Of a stretch of 64,000 bases of DNA, positions 1 through 7,993 are shown piece after piece. The DNA is from Brenneria goodwinii (GTDB lineage: Bacteria > Pseudomonadota > Gammaproteobacteria > Enterobacterales > Enterobacteriaceae). Position 1 is the stretch's first letter, and each line of letters starts with the position of its first letter. The DNA is taken from the NCBI RefSeq assembly GCF_002291445.1, contig NZ_CP014137.1, forward strand, positions 2,914,001 to 2,978,000, read 5' to 3'. The notes below the pieces were generated by a model that did not search any database, was not told where the DNA came from, and saw only the letters and a list, made by a program, of their open reading frames with translations. A program made the position numbers and the translations under genes.

Positions 1-1
1 G

Positions 2-3000
2 GCGCTGGCGATCGTGAGGTTGCCTATCGCGCAATACCCGACGATTGCGCCCCCGGCAATTGAGATTACAGCGACCTATCCGGGAGCGGATGCCTCAACG
101 CTGCAAGACTCCGTAACGCAGGTTATCGAACAGAATATGAACGGTATCGATAACCTGATGTATATGGCCTCCAGCAGCGACTCATCAGGTACGGTGCAGA
201 TTACGCTGACCTTTGATGCGAGCACCGACCCTGACATCGCGCAGGTTCAGGTACAGAACAAACTTCAGTTGGCAATGCCTTTGCTGCCGCAAGAGGTTCA
301 GCAACAAGGGGTTAGCGTTCAGAAATCAAGCAGCAGCTTCCTGATGGTCGCCGCTTTCATCAGCAATGACGGCAAAATGACGCAGCAGGATATCGCTGAC
401 TACGTGGCCGCCAATGTGCAGGATCCCATCAGTCGTACCAACGGCGTCGGTGATGTGCAGTTGTTCGGCTCGCAGTATGCCATGCGTATCTGGCTTGATC
501 CGAATAAGCTGAATAACTATCAGCTGACGACCGGCGACGTTACGGCGGCCATTACGGTGCAAAATAACCAGATCGCCGCGGGTCAGCTTGGTGGGACGCC
601 GCCGGTGGCAGGCCAAGAGTTGAATGCCTCGATCATCGCGCAAACGCGGCTGAAATCGCCCGAAGAATTTTCCAACATTTTACTGAAGGTTAATACAGAC
701 GGCTCACAAGTACGCCTGAAAGACGTGGCGCGTGTTGAGCTCGGCGCGGAAGGTTATGACATCATCGCCCGCTACAACGGCCAGCCCGCCGCCGGTATCG
801 GGATTAAACTCGCCACCGGCGCCAACGCATTGGATACGGCTTCTTCGGTAAAAAACGAATTATCCCGACTGCAAGAGTTCTTCCCGACCGGGTTAAACGT
901 GGTTTATCCGTACGACACGACACCGTTCGTTAAGATTTCCATTAACGAAGTGGTGAAAACGCTGGTGGAAGCCATCGTGTTGGTATTCCTGGTGATGTAT
1001 CTGTTTTTGCAGAACTTCCGTGCGACATTGATCCCAACCATCGCCGTACCCGTTGTACTGTTGGGCACATTCGCCATTATTTCGGCGTTCGGCTACTCCA
1101 TCAACACCCTCACCATGTTTGGGATGGTGCTCGCCATCGGCTTGCTGGTGGATGATGCCATCGTGGTAGTGGAAAACGTTGAACGCGTGATGGCGGAAGA
1201 AGGATTGCCGCCGAAAGAGGCCACCAAAAAATCGATGGAGCAGATACAAGGCGCCCTGGTCGGGATAGCGCTGGTGCTCTCTGCGGTATTTGTTCCGATG
1301 GCCTTTACCGGCGGATCAACCGGCGCCATCTACCGCCAGTTTTCCATCACGATTGTTTCCGCGATGGTGCTCTCTGTTCTTGTCGCATTGATTTTAACTC
1401 CGGCACTCTGCGCCACGTTGTTAAAACCCATCGCTAAAGGCGACCACGGCGAGAAAACAGGTTTCTTCGGCTGGTTTAACAGACTGTTCGAAAAAAGTAC
1501 GCACCACTACACCGACAGCATTGCCAATATTCTGCGCAGCACGGGTCGATATCTGGTGGTTTATCTGCTGATTGTCGTGGGTCTGGCGCTTTTATTCTTG
1601 CGCTTGCCAAGCTCTTTCCTGCCCGAAGAAGATCAGGGGGTGCTGCTGAACATCGTGCAACTTCCGGCCGGGGCGACACAGGAAAACACCCAAAAAGTGA
1701 TGGACCGGTTGGCCAATTACTATCTGGAGAACGAGAAAGATACCGTAAGATCGGTCTTTACGGTCAGCGGTTTCGGTTTCTCAGGCCGCGGTCAGAACGC
1801 GGGTCTGGCATTTGCCAGCCTGAAAGACTGGAGCGAGCGTGACGGCGCGGAGCATAAGGTTGCGGCTATCGCCGCCCGGGCCAACGCCGCATTCAGCCAA
1901 ATCAAAGAAGGGATTGTGATCGCGACCAACGTTCCCGCGATCGTCGAACTGGGAACGGCGACCGGGTTTGACTTCCAGTTGATCGATCAGGCCAACCTGG
2001 GGCATGAACAGCTCACGCAGGCACGTAACCAGCTGTTAGGTATGGCCGCGCAACGACCGGATATGCTGGTTCAGGTTCGTCCGAATGGCATGGAGGATAC
2101 ACCGCAGTTCCGGCTTGATGTCGATCATGAGAAAGCTCAGGCGCTGGGCGTTGCTCTGTCGGATGTCAACGCTACGCTGGCGACGGCGTTGGGCGGAAGT
2201 TATGTGAATGACTTTATCGACCGCGGCCGGGTGAAGAAAGTGTATGTGCAGGGCGACGCGCCTTTCCGTATGCTGCCGGATGATATTAAAAACTGGTATG
2301 TACGCGGCAGTAATGGCCAGATGGTCCCCTTCTCCGCTTTCTCGCAAAGCCATTGGGAATATGGTTCTCCACGTCTGGAGCGCTATAACGGTCAGCCTTC
2401 CATGCAAATACAGGGTGAAGCGGCGCCAGGTAAAAGTACCGGTGAAGCAATGGCTCTGATGGAAGAGTTCGTCACCAAGCTGCCAAACGGCGTGGGATAC
2501 GAATGGACGGGCATGTCCTATCAGGAACTCTTGTCCGGCAGTCAGGCGCCGGCGCTGTATACCATATCCCTGATAGTGGTCTTCCTGTGTCTGGCGGCCC
2601 TGTACGAAAGTTGGTCGATTCCATTCTCGGTTATGCTGGTAGTGCCTCTGGGTATTCTGGGAGCTGTGATAGCCGCATCCATGCGCGGTCTTGAAAACGA
2701 CGTCTACTTTAAGGTGGGCCTGCTGACAACCATTGGGCTATCGGCGAAAAACGCCATCCTGATCGTCGAATTTGCTAAGGATCTGATGGAAAAAGAAGGT
2801 AAAGGTTTGATTGAGGCAACGCTGGATGCGGTACGTATGCGTTTACGCCCGATCCTGATGACCTCCCTCGCCTTTATCCTCGGGGTTGTACCGCTGGTTA
2901 TCAGCTCTGGCGCAGGTTCCGGCGCTCAGAACGCCGTAGGGACGGGTGTAATGGGCGGGATGATTACCGCAACCGTATTGGCTATCTTCTTCGTTCCAGT

Positions 3001-3067
3001 GTTCTTTGTGGTGGTCCGCCGCCGCTTTAGTAAGAAAAATGAAGAGATAGAGTCCCAACATCGGTAA
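2..3067 (+). CDS. acrB: AcrB multidrug efflux RND transporter, 5'-truncated by window edge
   Basis: Inner-membrane proton/drug antiporter of the tripartite AcrAB-TolC pump. The reading frame is open from base 2, and the residues before the first GTG (Ala-Leu-Ala-Ile) continue the TM1 region, so the true start (about 25 codons earlier) lies outside the window. Near-continuous similarity to E. coli AcrB is visible: the porter-domain LPVAQYPTIAPP-like start, the GLLVDDAIVVVENVERVM segment of TM4 with the paired proton-relay aspartates, the TIGLSAKNAILIVEF segment with the TM10 lysine, and the basic C-terminal tail. AcrA would lie just upstream. A strong terminator follows the stop. Confidence 0.97.
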   Translation, partial: ALAIVRLPIAQYPTIAPPAIEITATYPGADASTLQDSVTQVIEQNMNGIDNLMYMASSSDSSGTVQITLTFDASTDPDIAQVQVQNKLQLAMPLLPQEVQQQGVSVQKSSSSFLMVAAFISNDGKMTQQDIADYVAANVQDPISRTNGVGDVQLFGSQYAMRIWLDPNKLNNYQLTTGDVTAAITVQNNQIAAGQLGGTPPVAGQELNASIIAQTRLKSPEEFSNILLKVNTDGSQVRLKDVARVELGAEGYDIIARYNGQPAAGIGIKLATGANALDTASSVKNELSRLQEFFPTGLNVVYPYDTTPFVKISINEVVKTLVEAIVLVFLVMYLFLQNFRATLIPTIAVPVVLLGTFAIISAFGYSINTLTMFGMVLAIGLLVDDAIVVVENVERVMAEEGLPPKEATKKSMEQIQGALVGIALVLSAVFVPMAFTGGSTGAIYRQFSITIVSAMVLSVLVALILTPALCATLLKPIAKGDHGEKTGFFGWFNRLFEKSTHHYTDSIANILRSTGRYLVVYLLIVVGLALLFLRLPSSFLPEEDQGVLLNIVQLPAGATQENTQKVMDRLANYYLENEKDTVRSVFTVSGFGFSGRGQNAGLAFASLKDWSERDGAEHKVAAIAARANAAFSQIKEGIVIATNVPAIVELGTATGFDFQLIDQANLGHEQLTQARNQLLGMAAQRPDMLVQVRPNGMEDTPQFRLDVDHEKAQALGVALSDVNATLATALGGSYVNDFIDRGRVKKVYVQGDAPFRMLPDDIKNWYVRGSNGQMVPFSAFSQSHWEYGSPRLERYNGQPSMQIQGEAAPGKSTGEAMALMEEFVTKLPNGVGYEWTGMSYQELLSGSQAPALYTISLIVVFLCLAALYESWSIPFSVMLVVPLGILGAVIAASMRGLENDVYFKVGLLTTIGLSAKNAILIVEFAKDLMEKEGKGLIEATLDAVRMRLRPILMTSLAFILGVVPLVISSGAGSGAQNAVGTGVMGGMITATVLAIFFVPVFFVVVRRRFSKKNEEIESQHR

Positions 3068-3093
3068 TTAGAACGCCAACGTTCCCATTCTGC

Positions 3094-3119
3094 AAAGGCC
3101 GCGATTCGCGGCCTTTTTT
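3094..3119 (+). terminator. Rho-independent terminator of acrB
   Basis: A 7-bp perfect GC stem (GGCCGCG / CGCGGCC) with loop ATT is preceded by A's and followed by a run of six T's, 27 bases after the acrB stop. Confidence 0.9.
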
Positions 3120-3230
3120 ATTCCCCCTTTTCACTTTTTCACCACGGGATACGTCGCGCATTCCCTACATGACCACCATAACCTTACAAACACCATGGTT
3201 GAACCGCGCAATGAAAAAGCGCAATATATA

Positions 3231-3248
3231 GTTATGTTATAACATAAC
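3231..3248. promoter_or_regulatory. Zur-type zinc operator upstream of rpmE2
   Basis: GTTATGTTATAACATAAC is a perfect 18-bp palindrome and matches the TGTTATANTATAACA core of enterobacterial Zur boxes. It lies 13 bases before the likely rpmE2 start. In E. coli the orthologous ykgM-ykgO pair is repressed by Zur in zinc-replete cells, so the same control is inferred here. Confidence 0.8.
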
Positions 3249-3261
3249 AATGAGAGGAATG

Positions 3262-3510
3262 ATGAAGAAAGGCATCCATCCAGACTATCGGACCGTGGTA
3301 TTTCATGATACCAGCGCCGATATGTATTACAGAATCGGTTCAACCATTAAAACTGAACGCACCATCGAGTTGGATGGCGACAGCTACCCTTACGTCACCA
3401 TTGATGTTTCCTCCGCCTCCCATCCTTACTATACCGGGAAGCAGAAAGAATATGCCAAAGAAGGCAGCACAGCTCGATTCCAACAGCGCTTCGGCAACTT
3501 TTTCAAATAA
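3262..3510 (+). CDS. rpmE2: Ribosomal protein bL31 type B (zinc-independent paralogue)
   Basis: An 82-residue L31 paralogue that can replace zinc-binding RpmE on the 50S subunit during zinc starvation. It contains no cysteine, so the CxxC zinc ribbon of the primary L31 is absent, as expected for the C-minus type. The HPDYRTVVFHDTS and YPYVTIDVSS segments match E. coli YkgM closely. Three ATGs lie close together (3250, 3259, 3262). I chose 3262 because it gives the MKKGIHPDYR N terminus that aligns with YkgM and has a purine-rich GAGAGGA just upstream, although the spacing is short. The Zur palindrome sits directly in front. The rpmJ2 gene follows after an unusually long 200-base spacer. Confidence 0.93.
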   Translation: MKKGIHPDYRTVVFHDTSADMYYRIGSTIKTERTIELDGDSYPYVTIDVSSASHPYYTGKQKEYAKEGSTARFQQRFGNFFK

Positions 3511-3710
3511 TTCGTTCAGGTCAATCAGGCAGAAACCGCCAAAGTCAGTGCGCTTAACTAACTCCGTGAAGGATACATTTTCCTGAGGCCGATTCTAACG
3601 TTACAGGAATCATCCTAAAAATGGTGAAATCCCAAGGAAAGCGTTGAGTCATTTAGGAAAGCCATACGGTCATAGCCTGAAAGATGGTGGGGATAAAGAG
3701 GAATATTCAA

Positions 3711-3854
3711 ATGCAGGTGCTTAGCTCTCTACATTCGGCGAAAAAACGTCATAAAGACTGCATAGTAGTACGCCGTCGCGGGCGTATCTATGTGATATGT
3801 AAAACCAACCCTCGCTTTAAAGCCGTGCAGGGCAGAAAGAAGAAGAAAAGCTGA
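3711..3854 (+). CDS. rpmJ2: Ribosomal protein bL36 type B (zinc-independent paralogue)
   Basis: A 47-residue, very basic protein matching YkgO: N terminus MQVLSSLHSAKKRHKDC, then VICKTNPRFKAVQGRKKKK. Zinc-binding RpmJ has a C-x2-C...C...H site. Here the first Cys is His and the last His is Phe, leaving only two Cys, so zinc binding is probably lost. An AGAGGA ribosome site lies 8-13 bases before the ATG. It is presumably co-transcribed with rpmE2 from the Zur-controlled promoter and ends at a good terminator. In E. coli the two genes are nearly contiguous, whereas here 200 bases separate them. Confidence 0.93.
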   Translation: MQVLSSLHSAKKRHKDCIVVRRRGRIYVICKTNPRFKAVQGRKKKKS

Positions 3855-3879
3855 TTCTATTTCCGTAACAACTCTCTAC

Positions 3880-3911
3880 AGCTCTGTTATCAATGTAACA
3901 GGGCTTTTTTA
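3880..3911 (+). terminator. Terminator after rpmJ2
   Basis: A 10-bp stem (AGCTCTGTTA / TAACAGGGCT, one G-T pair) with a 6-base loop is followed by six T's, 25 bases past the rpmJ2 stop. Confidence 0.85.
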
Positions 3912-4439
3912 TGCAATAAATAAAAACAATAAAAACAACAGGATAAAAAACAGCTTATTGATACATATCTTTACACTAAGCGAACAGCGGTTATCTTCCG
4001 TCTGTTATGGCATCGTGCTCGATACACAAATTAAATTAATAGTCTGATATTATGGTTATTCACAAACTATTCCATCATTGGAAAGTTCTGTGATTTAATC
4101 CTGATAAATAGCATTAAAAACCTTATCTAATGCCCGCGAATCTTACTGACTCTTTTGCTATAGTTATATACAGAACGACCCGATATGTATCAAAATGGCG
4201 CAGCGTGAGCGTCTCTTGTTTTCATTAAAATGAAAAGATACTCTGTCGGTATCGGGAGGTGTAAAACCATTGTGGGCTAAATTGTGGTTGTCTAAATCCC
4301 AGACGTTGAACTCTTGCACGTAGGCATCATGATTGTAGAAACATGGTTAAGGCTATTCTCTTATGAGTTTTGTCAGTCTGCCTGTTTACCAGGTGTTAAC
4401 TGAAGTAACACTGAATAACGGCTTAACGGAGGGATTGAT
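3912..4439. other. AT-rich intergenic region upstream of tomB
   Basis: About 530 bases without a convincing open reading frame. The stretch is clearly more AT-rich than its surroundings, as is usual upstream of hha/tomB-type genes that are subject to H-NS silencing. A TTGCTATAGT-like segment near 4156 could contribute a -10 element, but I cannot assign a promoter firmly. A GGAGGG ribosome site precedes tomB. Confidence 0.4.
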
Positions 4440-4808
4440 ATGGATGAGTACACACCCAAAAATTATGATATTGCCCAACTCAGATTCTTATGTGAGAATC
4501 TATGCGACGAAAGCATTGCTACGTTAGGCGATAGCAGCCACGGCTGGGTCAATGACCCGACATCTGCGATCAATCTCCAATTAAATGAACTTATTGAGCA
4601 TATCGCTACATTTATTCTCACATTTAAAATAAAATATCCTGACGAAAACGAGCTTTCTCAGCGGGTTGAAAAGTATTTGGATGACACTTATGTCCTGTTT
4701 AGCAACTATGGCATCAATGATGCTGAATTGCGCGGATGGAAGAAATCTAAAGAAAGATTATTCGGAATGTTCTCAGAAGGGGACATCTGTACGCCTGCTA
4801 AAACTTAA
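4440..4808 (+). CDS. tomB: Hha toxicity modulator TomB (biofilm regulator YbaJ)
   Basis: A 122-residue acidic protein, first gene of the two-gene tomB-hha module. TomB counteracts Hha toxicity in an antitoxin-like way (through Cys oxidation in E. coli) and influences biofilm formation and conjugation. The MDEYTPKNYDIAQLRFLCENL start and the SHGWVNDPTSAINLQLNEL segment are characteristic of the family. Cysteines are present near residues 18 and 22 and close to the C terminus. GGAGGG lies 7-12 bases before the ATG. The hha gene begins 56 bases downstream. Confidence 0.95.
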   Translation: MDEYTPKNYDIAQLRFLCENLCDESIATLGDSSHGWVNDPTSAINLQLNELIEHIATFILTFKIKYPDENELSQRVEKYLDDTYVLFSNYGINDAELRGWKKSKERLFGMFSEGDICTPAKT

Positions 4809-4864
4809 GCAATAATTTATCTTATATTTATTAACCACCAGGTACTGTTAGCATAAAGGCCAAC

Positions 4865-5068
4865 ATGAAAAAAATCGATTATTTGATGCGTTTACGTAAA
4901 TGCACAACCATAGACACATTGGAACGTGTTATTGAGAAAAACAAGTATGAGCTCTCCAACGATGAACTGGAGATGTTCTATTCTGCGGCGGATCATCGTC
5001 TGGCAGAACTGACGATGAACAAGCTATACGACAAAGTTCCCACCGCGGTATGGAAATATGTCCGTTAA
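4865..5068 (+). CDS. hha: Hemolysin expression modulator Hha
   Basis: A 67-residue nucleoid-associated protein of the Hha/YmoA family. It binds the H-NS oligomerisation domain and helps silence horizontally acquired and virulence genes. The four-helix signature is complete: MKKIDYLMRLRKC, then ELEMFYSAADHRLAEL and the C-terminal VPTAVWKYVR. In plant-pathogenic enterobacteria Hha-type proteins also modulate hrp genes, which is relevant to the type III locus at 41.8-44.4 kb, but that link is inference. It is paired with tomB and followed by a terminator. Confidence 0.96.
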   Translation: MKKIDYLMRLRKCTTIDTLERVIEKNKYELSNDELEMFYSAADHRLAELTMNKLYDKVPTAVWKYVR

Positions 5069-5117
5069 TTCCCCCGACGCAAAAGTATACTGACACCGTG
5101 ATAAATTAATGCATTGC

Positions 5118-5144
5118 GCCGATGTCATTATCGGCCTTTGTTTT
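5118..5144 (+). terminator. Terminator after hha
   Basis: A perfect 6-bp stem GCCGAT / ATCGGC with loop GTCATT is followed by CTTTGTTTT. It lies 50 bases past the hha stop. Confidence 0.7.
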
Positions 5145-5587
5145 CTATTGTTTTTTTACATCTAGATAGAATCTGGAGTTGTAACAAAGTGTATTTTATA
5201 TAGCAAAAATAATTAGAATACTGAGTTTTATAGCGATGCTCGGGCCACGATAACCGATACTTTCCTCACAATACAATTGATAAACTCATTACAATAATTC
5301 TGATTATTCTATATCAGTCTCAACAGGTATATTGCGCCCAATAAATCGTCATCAAACGTTTGCCTACAAGCTATGCGCGAAGGTGAAACGCCTGTACCCG
5401 AATTCATTGGAATCCGGTAATGAAAAAAACCAAATAGCGGAATAAGTCAGAGGGGCAACAATGGCCGCATACGTATAAAGATTAAACCCATACAGGCAAT
5501 CAGCGATAGCATATAAACCGGTTAACAAAATTAACTTAAGATTCTTTAAGTTTTTTACAAGAGAATGGATACAAAGAGGAAATTGGT
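5145..5587. other. Intergenic region between hha and ffs
   Basis: About 440 AT-rich bases. The 3' part, read on the minus strand downstream of ffs, contains a hydrophobic in-frame stretch ending at 5364, but it has no start codon or ribosome site of its own. No gene is called. No obvious terminator with a T-run for ffs was recognised. Confidence 0.35.
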
Positions 5588-5697
5588 GGAGGCCCTGCCA
5601 GCTACATCCCGGCACACACGTCTCCTGCTGCGGCTGCTTCCTTCCGGACCTGACCGAGTCCACAGGTTGGTGTTGCGGGAGAACCGACAGGGCCTCC
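5588..5697 (-). ncRNA. ffs: 4.5S RNA of the signal recognition particle
   Basis: Read on the minus strand, this is a roughly 110-nt RNA whose ends pair (GGAGGCCCTG... with ...CAGGGCCTCC) into one long hairpin. The apical domain carries the conserved GGTCAGGTCCGGAAGGAAGC segment, with the GGAA tetraloop and the asymmetric internal loop that binds Ffh. The 3' arm GTGTGCCGGGATGTAGCTGG matches E. coli ffs. The RNA acts with Ffh to target inner-membrane proteins to FtsY and SecYEG. Ends are set from the terminal helix and may be off by a few bases. Confidence 0.96.
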
Positions 5698-5857
5698 ATT
5701 GACAGCTCTAACTAAATATTCATTACTATAGAGCGGTGGGCATTATGGGTGATGGGCAGTTCAATTGCAAGCTGACGCATGCCAATCGTTGTTTTCTTAC
5801 CCAAAGTGCTACGCCACGCTATGTCCTTTTACCGATTGAAAAAGCAAGGTTCTGTTG

Positions 5858-6178
5858 ATGGCAGAAGAAATGGATACGTTCCAGCAACGTGTTTTTCAAA
5901 TTGTGGCCGCGATCCCATACGGGAAAATAGCCACCTATGGCGATGTCGCCCTGATGGCCGGTTCGCCGCGAGCCTCCAGGCAAGTTGGCGGCGTACTGAA
6001 GCGCTTACCCAAAGACAGTAAACTCCCCTGGCACCGAGTGATAAACCGAAAAGGCGAGATATCGCTTATCGGCGACGATCGCCAACGCCAAAAATTAGCG
6101 TTACAGGCCGAGGGAGTTATCTTTAACCGGCAGGGAAAAATCGATCTCGCTACGTTCCGTTGGCTATGCGCGCCATAA
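5858..6178 (+). CDS. ybaZ: Alkyltransferase-like protein (Atl), non-catalytic MGMT homologue
   Basis: A 106-residue DNA-binding protein that recognises O6-alkylguanine and flags it for nucleotide-excision repair. The MGMT-type wHTH core is present (VAAIPYGKIATYGDVA, then PRASRQVGGVLKR), but the alkyl-acceptor Cys of the PCHRV motif is Trp58 (LPWHRVINRKG). This defines the ATL subfamily, which has no methyltransferase activity. A TTG at 5855 and ATGs at 5858 and 5870 are possible starts. I chose 5858 because AAGG lies 8 bases upstream. The protein lacks the N-terminal extension seen in E. coli YbaZ. It converges on ybaY. Confidence 0.92.
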   Translation: MAEEMDTFQQRVFQIVAAIPYGKIATYGDVALMAGSPRASRQVGGVLKRLPKDSKLPWHRVINRKGEISLIGDDRQRQKLALQAEGVIFNRQGKIDLATFRWLCAP

Positions 6179-6207
6179 CCTCATGGCACGCACGGATTTA
6201 GCTATCG

Positions 6208-6783
6208 TTACCAAACAGATTGAACGGGTTGAGATGATGGCAGCATTTTTGCTGGCGCTGGCGGCGTCAACGGTTCAGTGCTTTGTCCTTGACCTTGTCC
6301 TTGCACCGGCAAAGGCACTGACGTGACAGGAACCATAACCAGATCGGCGCTATTTACGCCATTGGTGATAACCGGTACGACATTTTCCGTCACCATCACC
6401 ACCCTGTGGTTTATCGCGATGGCCGAGCTGAGTAAAATACGGGCATTAGGTTGAATATCAGCCGGATTATACGGTAACGCGAAGGTGAAAGGAGCCTGTT
6501 TCCCCTCAGTGCGGCTCACACGCTGGCTGATCACTTTTGAAGGCGCATCTGGCACGGAGGCATCAGATACCGTAACCGTCAATACCGCATCAGCCGGTAA
6601 GGCAATACGCTGACGAATATTCACCGTCCCGGTGACAGCAGGCATTGATAGTGTTTGATGTTGAGCTGAAGCGGCGCTCACAGGCGCCCCAGTTTCAGGA
6701 GAAGTGCCATAATCACTTCTGTCAGCGCAGGCGGTTAAAACCATCGATAACGTGATACTGCCAAAGATATGCCATAATTTCAT
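6208..6783 (-). CDS. ybaY: YbaY-family lipoprotein
   Basis: A 191-residue predicted outer-membrane or periplasmic lipoprotein. A signal peptide ends in a lipobox, Leu-Thr-Ala-Cys, with Cys19 as the lipidation site. It is followed by a low-complexity linker and a single YbaY beta-sandwich domain (segment TVNIRQRIALPADAVLTVTV, about residues 53-72). The C-terminal 35 residues are rich in Gln, Pro and Ser. The biochemical function is unknown; in E. coli the gene responds to osmotic and stationary-phase signals. It converges with ybaZ and has its own promoter region (255 bases) shared with divergent tesB. Confidence 0.9.
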   Translation of the reverse strand: MKLWHIFGSITLSMVLTACADRSDYGTSPETGAPVSAASAQHQTLSMPAVTGTVNIRQRIALPADAVLTVTVSDASVPDAPSKVISQRVSRTEGKQAPFTFALPYNPADIQPNARILLSSAIAINHRVVMVTENVVPVITNGVNSADLVMVPVTSVPLPVQGQGQGQSTEPLTPPAPAKMLPSSQPVQSVW

Positions 6784-7038
6784 TTCGGTCAGTCTCCTTT
6801 ATTATTGTCAGACTGCCGGCATTAGAAAAACCGGCGTTCATTTATCACGATAGATTCTAAAGAGCGGAAAACCAATGCCAGCAACTTTAAAGTTGAAGGA
6901 TATAAGTAGTATGGTTCACCAAATAGAATAATTGATAGTGCAAAATTCTGATATTTCCCTGATAAATAATTTAAATTACTAAATTCAACCCGTTAGCCCT
7001 CTTAATCTAAATAACCTTCGACCAATGAGGCCAACACC

Positions 7039-7902
7039 ATGAGCCAGGCACTACAAAACCTTCTCGATCTTCTCAATTTGGAAAAAATCGAGGAAGGATT
7101 ATTTCGGGGAAACAGTGATGATTTAGGGTTGCGCCGGGTGTTTGGCGGCCAAGTAGTGGGTCAGGCTATGTCGGCAGCCAAGCAGACCGTGCCAACAGAC
7201 CGTAAAATCCATTCGCTCCACAGCTACTTCCTGCTACCCGGAGATAGTCAGAAACCCATTATTTATGATGTGGAAAACCTGCGTGATGGCAATAGCTTCA
7301 GCGCTCGCCGGGTCAACGCCATTCAGAATGGTAAACCGATATTTTATATGATGGCATCGTTTCAAAGCCACGAGGCTGGATTTGAACATCAGAATGTAAT
7401 GCCCGCCGTTACGCCCCCGGAAGCGCTCAAGTCAGAGCAGGAGATCGCGCAAAGTTTCGCGCATTTACTGCCGCTACAATTCCGTGAAAAATTTACCAGA
7501 CCCAGGCCCATTGAATTTCGCCCGGTAAAGTTTCACAACCCATTAAAAGGAAAAGTGGAAGCGCCGGTACGACATGTCTGGTGTCGTGCTAACGGCCCAC
7601 TGCCCGATGATGAAAGGATTCATCAGTATCTGCTTGGCTACACATCCGACTGCAATTTTCTGTTAACCGCATTACAACCGCACGGCATTGGCTTTCTGGA
7701 ACCAGGTATGCAAGTCGCCACCATCGATCATTCGATGTGGTTCCATCGTGATTTCCGTTTGGATGACTGGTTGTTATATTCCGTGGAAAGCACCTCTGCC
7801 TCAGGTGCCAGAGGGTTTGTGCGCGGACAATTTTATACCAGAGAAGGCGTACTGGTCGCATCCAGCGCACAAGAGGGCGTTATACGCTACCACCAGCATT
7901 AA
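7039..7902 (+). CDS. tesB: Acyl-CoA thioesterase II
   Basis: A 287-residue cytosolic double-hotdog thioesterase that hydrolyses medium- and long-chain acyl-CoA. The two hotdog repeats are visible: the first has RVFGGQVVGQAM and the HSLHSYFLLPGD region, the second has the catalytic Asp in LGYTSDCNFLL (about residue 204). The Thr in VATIDHSMWFH and the Gln in SSAQEGVIR complete the Asp-Gln-Thr site known from E. coli TesB. Length matches the family (286). It is a monocistronic gene convergent with amtB. Confidence 0.96.
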   Translation: MSQALQNLLDLLNLEKIEEGLFRGNSDDLGLRRVFGGQVVGQAMSAAKQTVPTDRKIHSLHSYFLLPGDSQKPIIYDVENLRDGNSFSARRVNAIQNGKPIFYMMASFQSHEAGFEHQNVMPAVTPPEALKSEQEIAQSFAHLLPLQFREKFTRPRPIEFRPVKFHNPLKGKVEAPVRHVWCRANGPLPDDERIHQYLLGYTSDCNFLLTALQPHGIGFLEPGMQVATIDHSMWFHRDFRLDDWLLYSVESTSASGARGFVRGQFYTREGVLVASSAQEGVIRYHQH

Positions 7903-7933
7903 AAATACGATTGGGATAGTCCCCTGAGCAGAA

Positions 7934-7970
7934 TAAAAAAAAAGGGCGTGGAGATTATCCGACGCCCTGC
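7934..7970 (-). terminator. Terminator of glnK-amtB
   Basis: On the minus strand a 7-bp stem AGGGCGT / ACGCCCT is followed by a run of nine T's (A-run 7935-7943 on the plus strand). It lies 24 bases beyond the amtB stop and also separates amtB from convergent tesB. Confidence 0.85.
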
Positions 7971-7993
7971 TTATTAATGGCTGTTCACATTAC

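Noticed and set aside
5364..5699. 111-codon minus-strand frame covering ffs
   Set aside because: Its first half is the 4.5S RNA itself. The hydrophobic remainder has no start codon with a ribosome site, although a small membrane peptide cannot be fully excluded.
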